This document shows, one piece after another, positions 1 to 9,979 of a stretch of DNA of 64,000 bases. The position numbers were made by a program, and so were the translations under genes. Where the stretch lies: positions 186,001 through 250,000 of the forward strand of contig NZ_FZOL01000007.1 of assembly GCF_900188455.1 (NCBI RefSeq), in the 5' to 3' direction. This DNA is from Pseudomonas japonica (lineage in GTDB: Bacteria; Pseudomonadota; Gammaproteobacteria; Pseudomonadales; Pseudomonadaceae). The first letter of the stretch is position 1, and each line of letters begins with the position of its first letter. The notes below the pieces were generated by a model that saw nothing but the letters and a program-made list of their open reading frames with translations, made no database searches and was not told where the DNA came from.

Positions 1-1539
1 TTCAAGAACGGGCAGTGGGATGGCGAAGGCGAGTGGCACGGCAGCAACGGCGAGCGCTATGTCGGCCAGTTCCAGCAGGGCCTGTTTCACGGCCAGGGCA
101 AGCTGAGCACGGCCACCAGCAACTACAGCGGCGGTTTCAAGCTCGGTCGCCGCGACGGTGAAGGCATCCTGCGTGACAGCGGCGGGCATTACCGCGGCCA
201 GTTCAAGGACGACCAGTACAACGGTGCCGGGCAGCTGGTGCTGGAGGATGGCAGCCAGTACCAGGGCCAGTTCGCCAAGGGCAAACCGAACGGCGAAGGT
301 GTACGCAGCGACTCCAGTGGCAACCAGTTCAGCGGCAAGTTCGTCGATGGCGAACTGAATGGCACCGGCACCTTCAGCAGCGTCGAGGGTGACCAGTACA
401 TCGGCGAGTTCAAGGCCAACCATCTTGAAGGTCGCGGGCGTTATGAAAACGCCGACGGCGACGTGTGGATCGGTGAATTCAAGGACGGCTCGCTGACCGG
501 CGCGGGTGAACTGTTCGCCGTCGATGGCAGCCACTACAAGGGCGGCTTCCACGAGTGGCGCTTCGCCGGCAACGGTCGCCTGCAACTGGCGGACGGCAGT
601 GTGTACACCGGCGGTTTCGAGAACGACGCCTACCAGGGCAGCGGGCGCCTGGTGCTGAGCGATGGCAAGGTCGAGGCCGGGCACTGGCGCAACGGCCTGC
701 GGGTCCGTGATGAAAAGGGCCAGCTGTTGTCCGATCCGCTGGAGGAAGCACTGCTCAACCAGGGCGCCCTGCTGGAAGGCGAACTGGCGCAGGTGCCCGC
801 CTCCTCCGCCGATATCGAGCTGTACAGCCTGGTGCTGGCCGGCGACGGCAACCAGAGCGTGTTCCTGCGCGAAGCCGATTACGTCAGCGAGATGCTCAAG
901 ACCCGCTTCGGCGCGATCGGCCAGATCACCCTGGTCAACCACCGTGACCACCTCGCCGACCGCACCATGGCCACCCGCGAGAACCTGGCGCGCGCCGCCG
1001 GGCGCCTGGCCGAACGCAGTGGCCCGGAAGACCTGGTGTTCATCTACCTGACCAGCCACGGCAGTCACGAGCACGAACTGGTGCTGGACCAGCCCCGCCT
1101 GCAACTGGCCGACCTGCCCGCCGACGAACTGGCCGCCGCCCTCGCCCCGCTCAAGGAGCGCGACAAGGTAATCGTCATCTCCGCCTGCTATTCCGGGGGC
1201 TACATCGAACCGCTCAAGGATGAACGCACCCTGATCATGACGGCCTCGCGGGCCGACCGGGTGTCCTTCGGCTGCTCCGAGGAAGCGGACTTCACCTATT
1301 TCGGCGATGCCCTGTTCGCCCAGGCCCTGAACCAGACCGACGACCTGCAACAGGCCTTCGAACTTGCCAGGACCCGTGTGGCCCAACGGGAACAGGCGGA
1401 GGACTTCGAGGCGTCCGAGCCGCAGTTATGGGCGCCGAAAGGGGTACTGGCGCATTGGCAGAAACTGCGCCAGCAACAAGCCCGCAAAGCCTTGCAAAGT
1501 ACCGCCGCGGCCAAGGAAAAAAATGTCACCAGCCACTAA
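1..1539 (+). CDS. MORN-repeat protein with C-terminal C13-family (legumain-like) cysteine peptidase domain, 5' truncated
   Basis: The reading frame is open from base 1, so the true start lies outside the window. The first ~240 visible codons hold about eleven MORN-type repeats of the form YxGxFxxGxxxGxGxL. A caspase-like domain follows. A beta-strand ending in TSHGS places the presumed catalytic His at codon 1057-1059. A second strand, VIVISACYSGG, places the presumed nucleophilic Cys at 1186-1188. This His/Cys arrangement is that of peptidase family C13. MORN repeats usually bind lipid or protein surfaces, so they may tether the protease; this is inference. The C-terminus is Lys/Gln-rich. 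Signal peptide and substrate cannot be judged because the N-terminus is missing. The domain call is firm; the biological role is unknown. Confidence 0.82.
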   Translation, partial: FKNGQWDGEGEWHGSNGERYVGQFQQGLFHGQGKLSTATSNYSGGFKLGRRDGEGILRDSGGHYRGQFKDDQYNGAGQLVLEDGSQYQGQFAKGKPNGEGVRSDSSGNQFSGKFVDGELNGTGTFSSVEGDQYIGEFKANHLEGRGRYENADGDVWIGEFKDGSLTGAGELFAVDGSHYKGGFHEWRFAGNGRLQLADGSVYTGGFENDAYQGSGRLVLSDGKVEAGHWRNGLRVRDEKGQLLSDPLEEALLNQGALLEGELAQVPASSADIELYSLVLAGDGNQSVFLREADYVSEMLKTRFGAIGQITLVNHRDHLADRTMATRENLARAAGRLAERSGPEDLVFIYLTSHGSHEHELVLDQPRLQLADLPADELAAALAPLKERDKVIVISACYSGGYIEPLKDERTLIMTASRADRVSFGCSEEADFTYFGDALFAQALNQTDDLQQAFELARTRVAQREQAEDFEASEPQLWAPKGVLAHWQKLRQQQARKALQSTAAAKEKNVTSH

Positions 1540-1566
1540 GCTGATGTGTATCAAGGGAGAAACATT

Positions 1567-2208
1567 ATGTACTTGACGCCGCAGCACATTCTGCTTGCCG
1601 GAGCTACCGGCCTCACTGGCGAACACCTGCTCGATCGCCTGCTCAACGAGCCGACCATCAGCCGCGTGCTCGCGCCCACCCGCCGGCCGTTGGCCGAACA
1701 CCCGCATCTTGAGAATCCGGTCGGCGACCCGGCGGTGTTTCTGCCGCAGTTGAGTGGCCGGGTCGATATCGCCTTCTGCTGCCTGGGCACCACGATCAAG
1801 CAGGCTGGCTCGGAACATGCCTTCCGTGCCGTCGACCTGGACATGGTCGTGGCGTTCAGCAAGCGCGCCCGGGAGATGGGCGCGCGGCACCTGCTGGTGG
1901 TCAGCGCGATTGGCGCCGACGCAAAGTCGTCGGTGTTCTACAACCGGGTCAAAGGCGAGATGGAAGAAGCGCTGAAGGCCCAGGACTGGCCGCAACTGAC
2001 CATCGCCCGGCCTTCGCTGCTGCTGGGCGAGCGCGCCCAACCGCGGCTGGCGGAGAGGGTGGCGGGGAGTCTGTCGCGGTTGATTCCGGGCAAATACCAC
2101 GGCATCGAGGCCTGCCAACTGGCGCGGGCGCTGTGGCGCCTGGCGCTGGAGGAGCAGGACGGGATCCGGATCGTCGAGTCCGATGAATTGAGGAAATTGG
2201 GGAAATAG
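1567..2208 (+). CDS. NAD(P)H-binding oxidoreductase, atypical short Rossmann protein
   Basis: 213-residue protein whose N-terminus carries a Rossmann motif, [13 protein letters not shown], about seven residues in. The family (NAD(P)-binding, HIM1/YbjT-like) contains small predicted reductases of mostly unknown substrate. A strand reading [28 protein letters not shown] carries the S...Y..K pattern of short-chain reductases. A GTG 21 nt upstream is possible, but the AGGGAGA ribosome site lies 7-8 nt before this ATG, which decides the start. It begins 27 nt after the protease gene and may be cotranscribed. In P. aeruginosa a similar gene is, from memory, near ubiX/mpl. Substrate unknown. Confidence 0.8.
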   Translation: MYLTPQHILLAGATGLTGEHLLDRLLNEPTISRVLAPTRRPLAEHPHLENPVGDPAVFLPQLSGRVDIAFCCLGTTIKQAGSEHAFRAVDLDMVVAFSKRAREMGARHLLVVSAIGADAKSSVFYNRVKGEMEEALKAQDWPQLTIARPSLLLGERAQPRLAERVAGSLSRLIPGKYHGIEACQLARALWRLALEEQDGIRIVESDELRKLGK

Positions 2209-2211
2209 CCT

Positions 2212-2232
2212 TGGGGCCGCGTTGCGGTCCCA
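2212..2232. terminator. GC-rich hairpin between convergent genes
   Basis: A 9-bp stem with a GTT loop and one G-U wobble lies in the 29-bp gap between the convergent oxidoreductase and lipoprotein genes. No T-run follows on either strand, so terminator function is a guess from position. Confidence 0.35.
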
Positions 2233-2237
2233 GAACC

Positions 2238-2528
2238 TCAGAGTCCGCCCGAAGCCTGGAACCCCACACCCAACGCAGTCAACACCGACAACGGCAACAA
2301 CAGCGTATCCAGCAGCGCACTCCCCGGCAGGTCCAGCCCCGGATACGCCGGTGCTTCAGCGCCGAAACGATCCTGCGCGCAACACCCGCCCTTCAACGCA
2401 TACAGGTCCAGCCGCGTCCCGGAATAGACCACCGGTGCCCCTGGCTTTGCCGCGTCGAGGGTCCGCACCGTGGCGCAACCACTGACGGCCAGCACACCCA
2501 TCAGCAGCGCCAGCGGCGCAACCTTCAC
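2238..2528 (-). CDS. YceK/YidQ-type small lipoprotein
   Basis: 96 residues with a lipoprotein signal: a hydrophobic stretch then the lipobox LAVSGC, giving acylated Cys18. The mature part has [18 protein letters not shown] and a hydrophobic C-terminal segment [16 protein letters not shown], the pattern of the YceK/YidQ (DUF1375) lipoprotein family, whose function is not established. Its start overlaps the ubiX stop by 4 nt, so it is the last gene of an mpl-ubiX-yceK-like run and is probably translationally coupled. Confidence 0.75.
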   Translation of the reverse strand: MKVAPLALLMGVLAVSGCATVRTLDAAKPGAPVVYSGTRLDLYALKGGCCAQDRFGAEAPAYPGLDLPGSALLDTLLLPLSVLTALGVGFQASGGL

Positions 2529-3154
2529 TCCTCGCCACCGAGGTGATGCTCGCCCCAGCGCGGCAGCATGTCCTGGGGAATGTTCAGCAGGTTGAGAATC
2601 CGCGCGACGACGAAGTCCACCAGGTCATCGATCGTTTGTGGCTGGTGGTAGAACCCGGGAGCGGCCGGCAGGATCACCGCGCCCATCTGCGACAGCTTGA
2701 GCATGTTCTCCAGATGGATGGTGGAGAACGGCGCCTCTCGCGGCACCAGGATCAGTTGCCGACGCTCCTTGAGGGTCACGTCCGCCGCCCGCTCGATCAG
2801 GTTGTTGCAGGCGCCGCAGGCGATGGCCGACAGGGTCCCGGTGGAACAGGGCACCACCACCATCGCCGCCGGCGCGCCGGAGCCGGAAGCTACCGGCGAC
2901 ATCCAGTCTTCCTTGCCGTAGACGCGAATCTGCCCGGCACTGGCGCCGGTGTATTCGGTCAGGAACGCTTGCATTGCCTGGGGCTTGGCCGGCAGCACCA
3001 CGTCGGTTTCGGTGGACATCACCAGTTGCGCCGCCTTGGAAATCAGGAAGTGCACCTCGCGGTCTTCCCGTACCAGGCAATCCAGCAGGCGCAGGCCGTA
3101 CTGCGCCCCGGAGGCGCCGGTCATGGCCAGGGTGATGCGTTCCGGCCCGCTCAT
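2525..3154 (-). CDS. ubiX: UbiX flavin prenyltransferase
   Basis: 209 residues, the normal family length. UbiX joins a dimethylallyl group to FMN to make prenylated FMN, the cofactor UbiD needs for decarboxylation in ubiquinone synthesis. The N-terminal flavin-binding loop [10 protein letters not shown], the [16 protein letters not shown] segment, and [22 protein letters not shown] are family hallmarks. The ATG overlaps the mpl stop in an ATGA junction. Cytosolic enzyme. Adjacent mpl-ubiX order is also known in P. aeruginosa (PA4020-PA4019, from memory). Confidence 0.95.
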   Translation of the reverse strand: MSGPERITLAMTGASGAQYGLRLLDCLVREDREVHFLISKAAQLVMSTETDVVLPAKPQAMQAFLTEYTGASAGQIRVYGKEDWMSPVASGSGAPAAMVVVPCSTGTLSAIACGACNNLIERAADVTLKERRQLILVPREAPFSTIHLENMLKLSQMGAVILPAAPGFYHQPQTIDDLVDFVVARILNLLNIPQDMLPRWGEHHLGGEE

Positions 3155-4503
3155 CCGCGCAGCGCCTCGGCCAACTTGCCGTGCAGGCCGCCGAAGCCGC
3201 CGTTGCTCATGATCACCACCTGGGTACCGGCACGGGCCTGGCCCTTGACCCGCTCGATGATGGCTTCGAGGCTGTCGGCGACCACCGCCGGCACCGCGCA
3301 CTGCGCCGCGGTGGCGGCAAGATCCCAGCCGAGGTTCGGCGGGGCGTACCAGATCACCTGGTCGGCGTGCTTGACGCTCTCCGGCAGGCCATCGCGGTGG
3401 GCACCGAGCTTCATGGAGTTCGAGCGTGGCTCGATCACCGCGATCACCGGGGCGTCGCCAACGCGCTTGCGCAGGCCGTCGAGGGTGGTGGCGATGGCCG
3501 TCGGGTGGTGGGCGAAGTCGTCGTAGATGGTGATGCCGTGAACCTCGGCGACCTTTTCCATGCGCCGCTTGACGCTCTTGAATGCGCTCAGCGCGGCAAT
3601 CCCCAAGGCTGGGACCACGCCGACATGACGCGCCGCCGCCAGGGTCGCCAGGGCATTGGCGACGTTGTGCTGGCCGGTCAGTTCCCACTCGACCACGCCC
3701 TGCACTTCGCCCTCGAAGCTGACCTCGAAGCGCGAACCATCGGCGCTGAGCAGGCGCACCTGCCACTGACCACCGGCGCCGGTCGTCTGCACCGGGGTCC
3801 AGCAGCCCATCTCGACGACGCGCTGGAGGGCCGGTTCGGTGGTCGGGTGGATCACCAGCCCTTCGCTCGGGATGGTCCGTACCAGGTGATGGAACTGCCG
3901 TTCGATCGCCGCGAGATCAGGGAAGATGTCCGCGTGATCGAACTCCAGGTTGTTGAGGATCGCGGTACGCGGGCGGTAGTGGACGAATTTCGAGCGCTTG
4001 TCGAAGAAGGCGCTGTCGTATTCATCCGCCTCGACCACGAAGAACGGCGTGGCGCCCAGACGCGCCGACACCGAGAAGTTCTGCGGCACGCCGCCGATGA
4101 GGAAGCCCGGGCTCATGCCGGCATGCTCCAGGACCCAGGCCAGCATGCTGCTGGTGGTGGTCTTGCCATGGGTGCCGGCCACCGCCAGGACCCAGCGCCC
4201 CTGCAGCACATGGTCGGCCAGCCACTGCGGGCCGGAGACGTAGGGCAGACCCTTGTTCAATACATATTCCACCGCCGGGTTGCCCCGCGACAGCGCGTTG
4301 CCGATCACCACCAGGTCGGGAGCCGGGTCCAGTTGCGCCGAGTCGTAGCCCTGGGTCAGCTCGATGCCCTGGGCTTCGAGCTGGGTGCTCATGGGGGGGT
4401 AGACGTTGGCATCGGAGCCGGTGACGTGGTGGCCGAGCTCCTTGGCCAGTACCGCCAGCGAGCCCATGAAAGTGCCACAGATACCAAGAATATGAATGTG
4501 CAT
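3151..4503 (-). CDS. mpl: Mpl, UDP-MurNAc:tripeptide (L-Ala-gamma-D-Glu-meso-DAP) ligase
   Basis: 450 residues, the usual length. Mpl reattaches the tripeptide recovered from peptidoglycan turnover directly to UDP-N-acetylmuramate, using ATP. Seen in the sequence: an N-terminal MurC-like UDP-binding domain ([14 protein letters not shown]), the Mur ligase P-loop GTHGKTT at residues 110-116, [18 protein letters not shown], and the later [11 protein letters not shown] segment. The ATG at 4503 is chosen over an upstream extension because it starts the conserved MHIHILG and has GAGG upstream. The gene heads a short operon with ubiX. Cytosolic cell-wall recycling enzyme. Confidence 0.95.
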   Translation of the reverse strand: MHIHILGICGTFMGSLAVLAKELGHHVTGSDANVYPPMSTQLEAQGIELTQGYDSAQLDPAPDLVVIGNALSRGNPAVEYVLNKGLPYVSGPQWLADHVLQGRWVLAVAGTHGKTTTSSMLAWVLEHAGMSPGFLIGGVPQNFSVSARLGATPFFVVEADEYDSAFFDKRSKFVHYRPRTAILNNLEFDHADIFPDLAAIERQFHHLVRTIPSEGLVIHPTTEPALQRVVEMGCWTPVQTTGAGGQWQVRLLSADGSRFEVSFEGEVQGVVEWELTGQHNVANALATLAAARHVGVVPALGIAALSAFKSVKRRMEKVAEVHGITIYDDFAHHPTAIATTLDGLRKRVGDAPVIAVIEPRSNSMKLGAHRDGLPESVKHADQVIWYAPPNLGWDLAATAAQCAVPAVVADSLEAIIERVKGQARAGTQVVIMSNGGFGGLHGKLAEALRG

Positions 4504-4569
4504 GGTCAACCTCGGAAAACGTGCAGGCAGGGTAGCCCAGGGTGGGAAAAATCTCACCCTGTGTTTCGC

Positions 4570-6495
4570 TCAGACGCCCCGGGAAAGACCGTGTTTGCGC
4601 AGCTTCCGATACAAGGTGTTACGACTCACCCCCAACTGCGCCGCCACCGCCGTCATGTGCCAGCGTTTTTGCTCCAGGGCCGCCAACAATGCCTGGCGTT
4701 CGGCATCGTCCAGCGGGTGCGGCGGGTTATCCACAGGCACGACAGGTTCGGCCTTGAACGGCGGCGCGTTGCGGATCAGGGCCGGCAAGTCGGGCACGCC
4801 GATGCGCCCGTCTTCGCTCAGCGCCACCAGGGTCCGCAGCACGGTACGCAGTTGGCGCACGTTGCCCGGCCAACTGAAGTCCAGCAGCAGGCGGCGCGCC
4901 GCCGGGTCGAGCTGGACCGGCTGGCTGCCGGCCTCCTCGGCGAGAAGAAAATCGAGCAACGGCCCCTTGTCGCTGCGCTCGCGCAGGGCCGGCAGGGCCA
5001 CTTCCAGGCCGTTGAGCCGGTAATAGAGGTCTTCACGGAAACTGCCGTCCTCGACCCGCTCCAGCAGGTTGCGGTGCGTGGCACTGACGATGCGCACATC
5101 GACGTCCTGCGGCTCGCCGCCGATCGGCACCACCCGACGCTCTTCCAGCACCCGCAGCAGGCGGGTCTGCAGGGCCAGCGGCATATCGCCGATCTCGTCC
5201 AGCAGCAGGGTGCCGCCATCGGCCTGTTGCAGCTTGCCGCGCATGCCTTCCTTGCGCGCGCCGGTGAAGCTGCCGCCGCGATAACCGAACAGCTCGCTTT
5301 CGATCAGGCTTTCCGGGATCGAGGCGCAGTTGAGGGCGACGAACGGTTTGCTGGCGCGCTGGCTGGCATGGTGCACGGCCTTGGCGAAGGCCTCCTTGCC
5401 GGAACCGGTCTCGCCGTTGAGCAGCAGCGGCACATCGCGTTCGAACACCCGCAGCGCACGGCGGAAATCGTTTTGCAGGGCGGGGTCGAGCAGGCAGATT
5501 TCCGCGCTCTTCGCCGCGACGGGCGCGGGCGCCACGGGTGCGATCGGCTGGGCCAGCGCCCGGGTCTGCCCACGCAGGCTGGCGAACAGCAGGCGACCGT
5601 CGCGGGTACGCAGCGGCCAGTTGGTAGTGGCCATCGCGGTGGCGCGGCCGAGCAGGTCGTCGAGACGGCAATCGAAGAACATTTCCACCGGCTGCCCGAG
5701 CAGGCCCCCGCGCCCATTGCCGAGCAGATTCAGGGCACTCTGGTTGACCGCGCAGACGCGCCCCTCACCGTCGAACGCCAGCAAGCCTTCGCTGAACAGA
5801 CCAACGGACTCGGCCTGCAAATGGAAGCGCAGCAGCCAGTGGTTCTCGAAACAGCGCAGGAAATAGCAGCTCTCGATCATCTTCGCCGAGAGGTTGACCA
5901 GGGCCATGGTGTGGAACTGGCTCTGCCGCGAGGCATCGGCCCGCGCCGAGGACACGTCGAGCACCGCCAGCAGTTCGCCATGGGGATCGAACACCGGGCT
6001 CGCCGAGCAGGTCAGCCCGGTGTGGCGGCCGCGGAAATGCTCCTCCTGGTGAATCGTGACCGCCTGGCGCTCGACCAGGCAGGTGCCGATCCCGTTGGTG
6101 CCTTCCCGCGCTTCGCTCCAGTCGGCGCCCAGCCACAGCCCGGCGCGCTCGAAGATGCGCCGTTCGGTGGGCGCGGTGACGCAGTTGAGGATCACCCCGC
6201 GGGCATCGGTCAGCAGCACGGCATGGCCGGCGCCGGAGAGTTGCTGGTGCAGGCTGGTCATCTCGCCATCGGCGATCCGCAGCACCTGGCGCAGGCGCTC
6301 GCGGCTTTCCAGCACGCGCTCGTGTTCGAGCACGGTGGGCGCCACGGCCAGGGCCGGGTCGAGGTGATAGTCCTCCAGGCAGCGCAGCCAGGACCGGGCG
6401 ATGGAAGGATCGCTGCCGGGCCCCTGCAGGCCACCCTTGCCCTGGGTGACGGTGAGCACTTGCCGGGCATGCCGGCTGAGATGATTGCCCTGCAC
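4570..6495 (-). CDS. eatR: EatR-like sigma-54-dependent enhancer-binding activator of ethanolamine catabolism
   Basis: 641 residues. An N-terminal sensory region (about 1-300, GAF/PAS-like, AcoR type) is followed by a sigma-54 AAA+ domain with Walker A GETGSGKEAF, the sigma-54 contact loop as GGSFTGA (a variant of GAFTGA), Walker B LLLDEIGDMP, and a C-terminal Fis-type helix-turn-helix (MTAVAAQLGVSRNTLYRKL). It is divergent from the aldehyde dehydrogenase gene. The order mpl/regulator/aldehyde dehydrogenase/permease/eutBC matches the P. aeruginosa locus whose regulator is called EatR, known to act with RpoN for growth on ethanolamine. A close -24/-12 site lies in the shared intergenic region. 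Function is by synteny; the ligand domain cannot be read from sequence alone. Confidence 0.85.
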   Translation of the reverse strand: MQGNHLSRHARQVLTVTQGKGGLQGPGSDPSIARSWLRCLEDYHLDPALAVAPTVLEHERVLESRERLRQVLRIADGEMTSLHQQLSGAGHAVLLTDARGVILNCVTAPTERRIFERAGLWLGADWSEAREGTNGIGTCLVERQAVTIHQEEHFRGRHTGLTCSASPVFDPHGELLAVLDVSSARADASRQSQFHTMALVNLSAKMIESCYFLRCFENHWLLRFHLQAESVGLFSEGLLAFDGEGRVCAVNQSALNLLGNGRGGLLGQPVEMFFDCRLDDLLGRATAMATTNWPLRTRDGRLLFASLRGQTRALAQPIAPVAPAPVAAKSAEICLLDPALQNDFRRALRVFERDVPLLLNGETGSGKEAFAKAVHHASQRASKPFVALNCASIPESLIESELFGYRGGSFTGARKEGMRGKLQQADGGTLLLDEIGDMPLALQTRLLRVLEERRVVPIGGEPQDVDVRIVSATHRNLLERVEDGSFREDLYYRLNGLEVALPALRERSDKGPLLDFLLAEEAGSQPVQLDPAARRLLLDFSWPGNVRQLRTVLRTLVALSEDGRIGVPDLPALIRNAPPFKAEPVVPVDNPPHPLDDAERQALLAALEQKRWHMTAVAAQLGVSRNTLYRKLRKHGLSRGV

Positions 6496-6583
6496 TTTTT
6501 ATTGTTCTCCGCGGGTCAGAGAAAACCAGCATCCTCCAGGCGCTGGCGCTTTGCAATGCCAGCTTGACCACCGGGTCACCGGC

Positions 6584-6601
6584 TGTACCGCAAGCGGTAC
6601 A
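6584..6601. promoter_or_regulatory. Perfect 18-nt palindrome, candidate upstream activator site for the sigma-54 regulator
   Basis: TGTACCGCAAGCGGTACA has 8-bp perfect arms around AA. It lies ~96 bp upstream of the -24 element, in the divergent region next to the activator gene. This distance is typical for enhancer-binding proteins. Binding by the EatR-like protein is inferred. Confidence 0.55.
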
Positions 6602-6697
6602 AAGTGTCACCCGCAGCGTACCGAACACGTCGCAGAGCGCGCCGAACACACCGGTAAAACTGCGCCAAGTCATTGATCCAGCGCCCTCCCCCGGCGC

Positions 6698-6713
6698 TGG
6701 CCCGACCTTTGCT
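6698..6713 (+). promoter_or_regulatory. Sigma-54 (-24/-12) promoter of the ethanolamine genes
   Basis: TGGCCCGACCTTTGCT matches the sigma-54 consensus TGGCACG-N4-TTGCW at all but one specified position, with GG and GC correctly spaced. It ends 49 bp before the exaC-like ATG and points at it. This agrees with the sigma-54 activator encoded divergently. Confidence 0.8.
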
Positions 6714-6762
6714 CTACGCTTGCAATCCTCCCCAACAAAACTCATAAGCCAGGAGAGACACC

Positions 6763-8283
<1,521 letters not shown>

Positions 8284-8292
8284 CCCCCATTG

Positions 8293-8312
8293 GGGCCGCT
8301 TTGCGGCCCTTT
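8293..8312 (+). terminator. Hairpin after the aldehyde dehydrogenase gene
   Basis: A perfect 7-bp GGGCCGC/GCGGCCC stem with TTT loop followed by only TTT. It lies 10 nt after the stop codon. Probably an attenuating terminator that still allows some read-through into the permease gene. Confidence 0.45.
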
Positions 8313-8330
8313 CGCGGCGGTTCGGCGCCC

Positions 8331-8408
8331 CGACAAGCCACGCTCCTACAGAAGCACACCGTCCCCGGTAGGAGCTGGCTTGCCTGCGAAGGACCGCAAA
8401 GCGGTCCC
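8331..8408. repeat. REP/REPIN-type element
   Basis: Two inverted REP cores, ACAAGCCACGCTCCTAC-like and GTAGGAGCTGGCTTGCC, flank a short centre and are followed by GGACCGCAAAGCGGTCC. The same cores recur at 42181, 47271, 49392 and 62222. Typical extragenic palindrome of Pseudomonas. Confidence 0.85.
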
Positions 8409-8482
8409 CAAATCCAGAGCCAACCGCTCTGGCTCGCTTCCTGCAACGCAATCACCGCTTAACAACAACTACAGGTGACTCC

Positions 8483-9931
8483 ATGCCAAGCGATCATTCC
8501 GCCGGTGCGCCGGCAGGCTCTTCCGTAGATTTCGAAAAGGTCGGTTCCGACTACTTCCAGCAACGTGAACTGAAAAAGGGCGCGGCAGGCTGGGTGCTGC
8601 TGGTCGGCCTCGGTGTCGCCTACGTGATTTCCGGCGACTACGCCGGCTGGAACTTCGGCCTGGCCCAGGGCGGCTGGGGCGGGATGTTCCTCGCCACATT
8701 GCTGATGGCCACCATGTACCTGTGCATGTGCTTTTCCCTGGCCGAGCTGTCCTCGATGATCCCCACCGCCGGCGGTGGCTACGGCTTCGCCCGCAGCGCG
8801 TTCGGCCCCTGGGGCGGTTTTCTCACCGGCACCGCGATCCTCATCGAATACGCCATCGCTCCCGCGGCGATCGCCGTGTTCATCGGCGCCTACTGCCAGT
8901 CGCTGTTCGGCATCGGCGGCTGGATGATCTACCTGGCCTTCTACATCATCTTCATCGGCATCCATATCTTCGGCGTCGGTGAAGCGCTCAAGCTGATGTT
9001 CATCATCACCGCGGTGGCGGCCATCGCCCTGGCGGTGTTCCTGCTGGCGATGGTGCCCCATTTCGATGCGAAGAACCTGTTCGACATCGTCCCCACCGAG
9101 GCGGTCGGCGCCAGCAGTTTCCTGCCCTTCGGCTATGTCGGCGTGTGGGCGGCGATTCCCTACGCGATCTGGTTCTTCCTCGCCGTCGAAGGCGTGCCCC
9201 TGGCCGCCGAGGAAACCAAGAACCCCAAGCGCGACCTGCCCCGCGGCCTGATCGGCGCCATGCTGGTACTGCTCGCCTTCGCCCTGCTGATCCTCGTGGT
9301 CGGCCCTGGCGGCGCCGGCGCCGAAGCGCTGAAAAGCTCCGGCAACCCGCTGGTGGAGGCCCTGGCCAAGGCGTATGGCGGCTCGACCTGGATGGGCGGC
9401 TTCGTCAACCTGGTCGGTCTGGCCGGGCTGATCGCCAGCTTCTTCTCGATCATCTACGCCTATTCCCGGCAGATCTTCGCCCTGTCCCGCGCCGGCTACC
9501 TGCCACGGGCGCTGTCGCAGACCAACAAGAGCAAGGCGCCGGTGCTGGCCCTGATCATCCCCGGCATCATCGGCTTCGCCCTGTCGCTGACCGGCCAGGG
9601 CGACCTGCTGATCCTGGTGGCGGTGTTCGGCGCTACGCTGTCCTATGTACTGATGATGGCCGCGCACATCACCCTGCGCATTCGTCGCCCGAAAATGGAG
9701 CGTCCGTACCGCACCCCGGGCGGCATCTTCACGTCGGGCGTCGCCCTGGTACTGGCCTGCCTTGCAGTGGTCGCCGGTTTCCTGGTGGACCCACGGGTGG
9801 TGATCGGCGCCGCCATCATCTACGGCGTGCTGATCGCCTACTTCGCCCTGTACAGCCGCCATCACCTGGTGGCCGGTACGCCGGAAGAAGAGTTCGCGGC
9901 GATCCAGAAGGCCGAAGAAGCCTTGCACTGA
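8483..9931 (+). CDS. eat: Ethanolamine permease (APC superfamily)
   Basis: 482 residues, strongly hydrophobic with about 12 predicted membrane segments. It belongs to the amino acid-polyamine-organocation superfamily, and the sequence (GWNFGLAQGGWGGMFLATLLMATMYLCMCF region and EGVPLAAEETKNPKRDLPRGL) is that of Eat-type ethanolamine transporters. It imports ethanolamine across the inner membrane for EutBC. AGGTGA lies 6-11 nt before the ATG. It sits between the aldehyde dehydrogenase and eutB, separated from the former by a hairpin and REP element. Confidence 0.9.
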   Translation: MPSDHSAGAPAGSSVDFEKVGSDYFQQRELKKGAAGWVLLVGLGVAYVISGDYAGWNFGLAQGGWGGMFLATLLMATMYLCMCFSLAELSSMIPTAGGGYGFARSAFGPWGGFLTGTAILIEYAIAPAAIAVFIGAYCQSLFGIGGWMIYLAFYIIFIGIHIFGVGEALKLMFIITAVAAIALAVFLLAMVPHFDAKNLFDIVPTEAVGASSFLPFGYVGVWAAIPYAIWFFLAVEGVPLAAEETKNPKRDLPRGLIGAMLVLLAFALLILVVGPGGAGAEALKSSGNPLVEALAKAYGGSTWMGGFVNLVGLAGLIASFFSIIYAYSRQIFALSRAGYLPRALSQTNKSKAPVLALIIPGIIGFALSLTGQGDLLILVAVFGATLSYVLMMAAHITLRIRRPKMERPYRTPGGIFTSGVALVLACLAVVAGFLVDPRVVIGAAIIYGVLIAYFALYSRHHLVAGTPEEEFAAIQKAEEALH

Positions 9932-9979
9932 CGGAAACACCGCGCCGCCGGTCGAACGGCGGCGCTCTGGAGATTGCAC

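Noticed and set aside
3181..6567. 1128-codon open frame opposite mpl and the sigma-54 regulator gene
   Set aside because: Composition is that of a GC-rich antisense shadow (Arg/His/Gln-rich, no motifs) and both minus-strand genes are clearly real.
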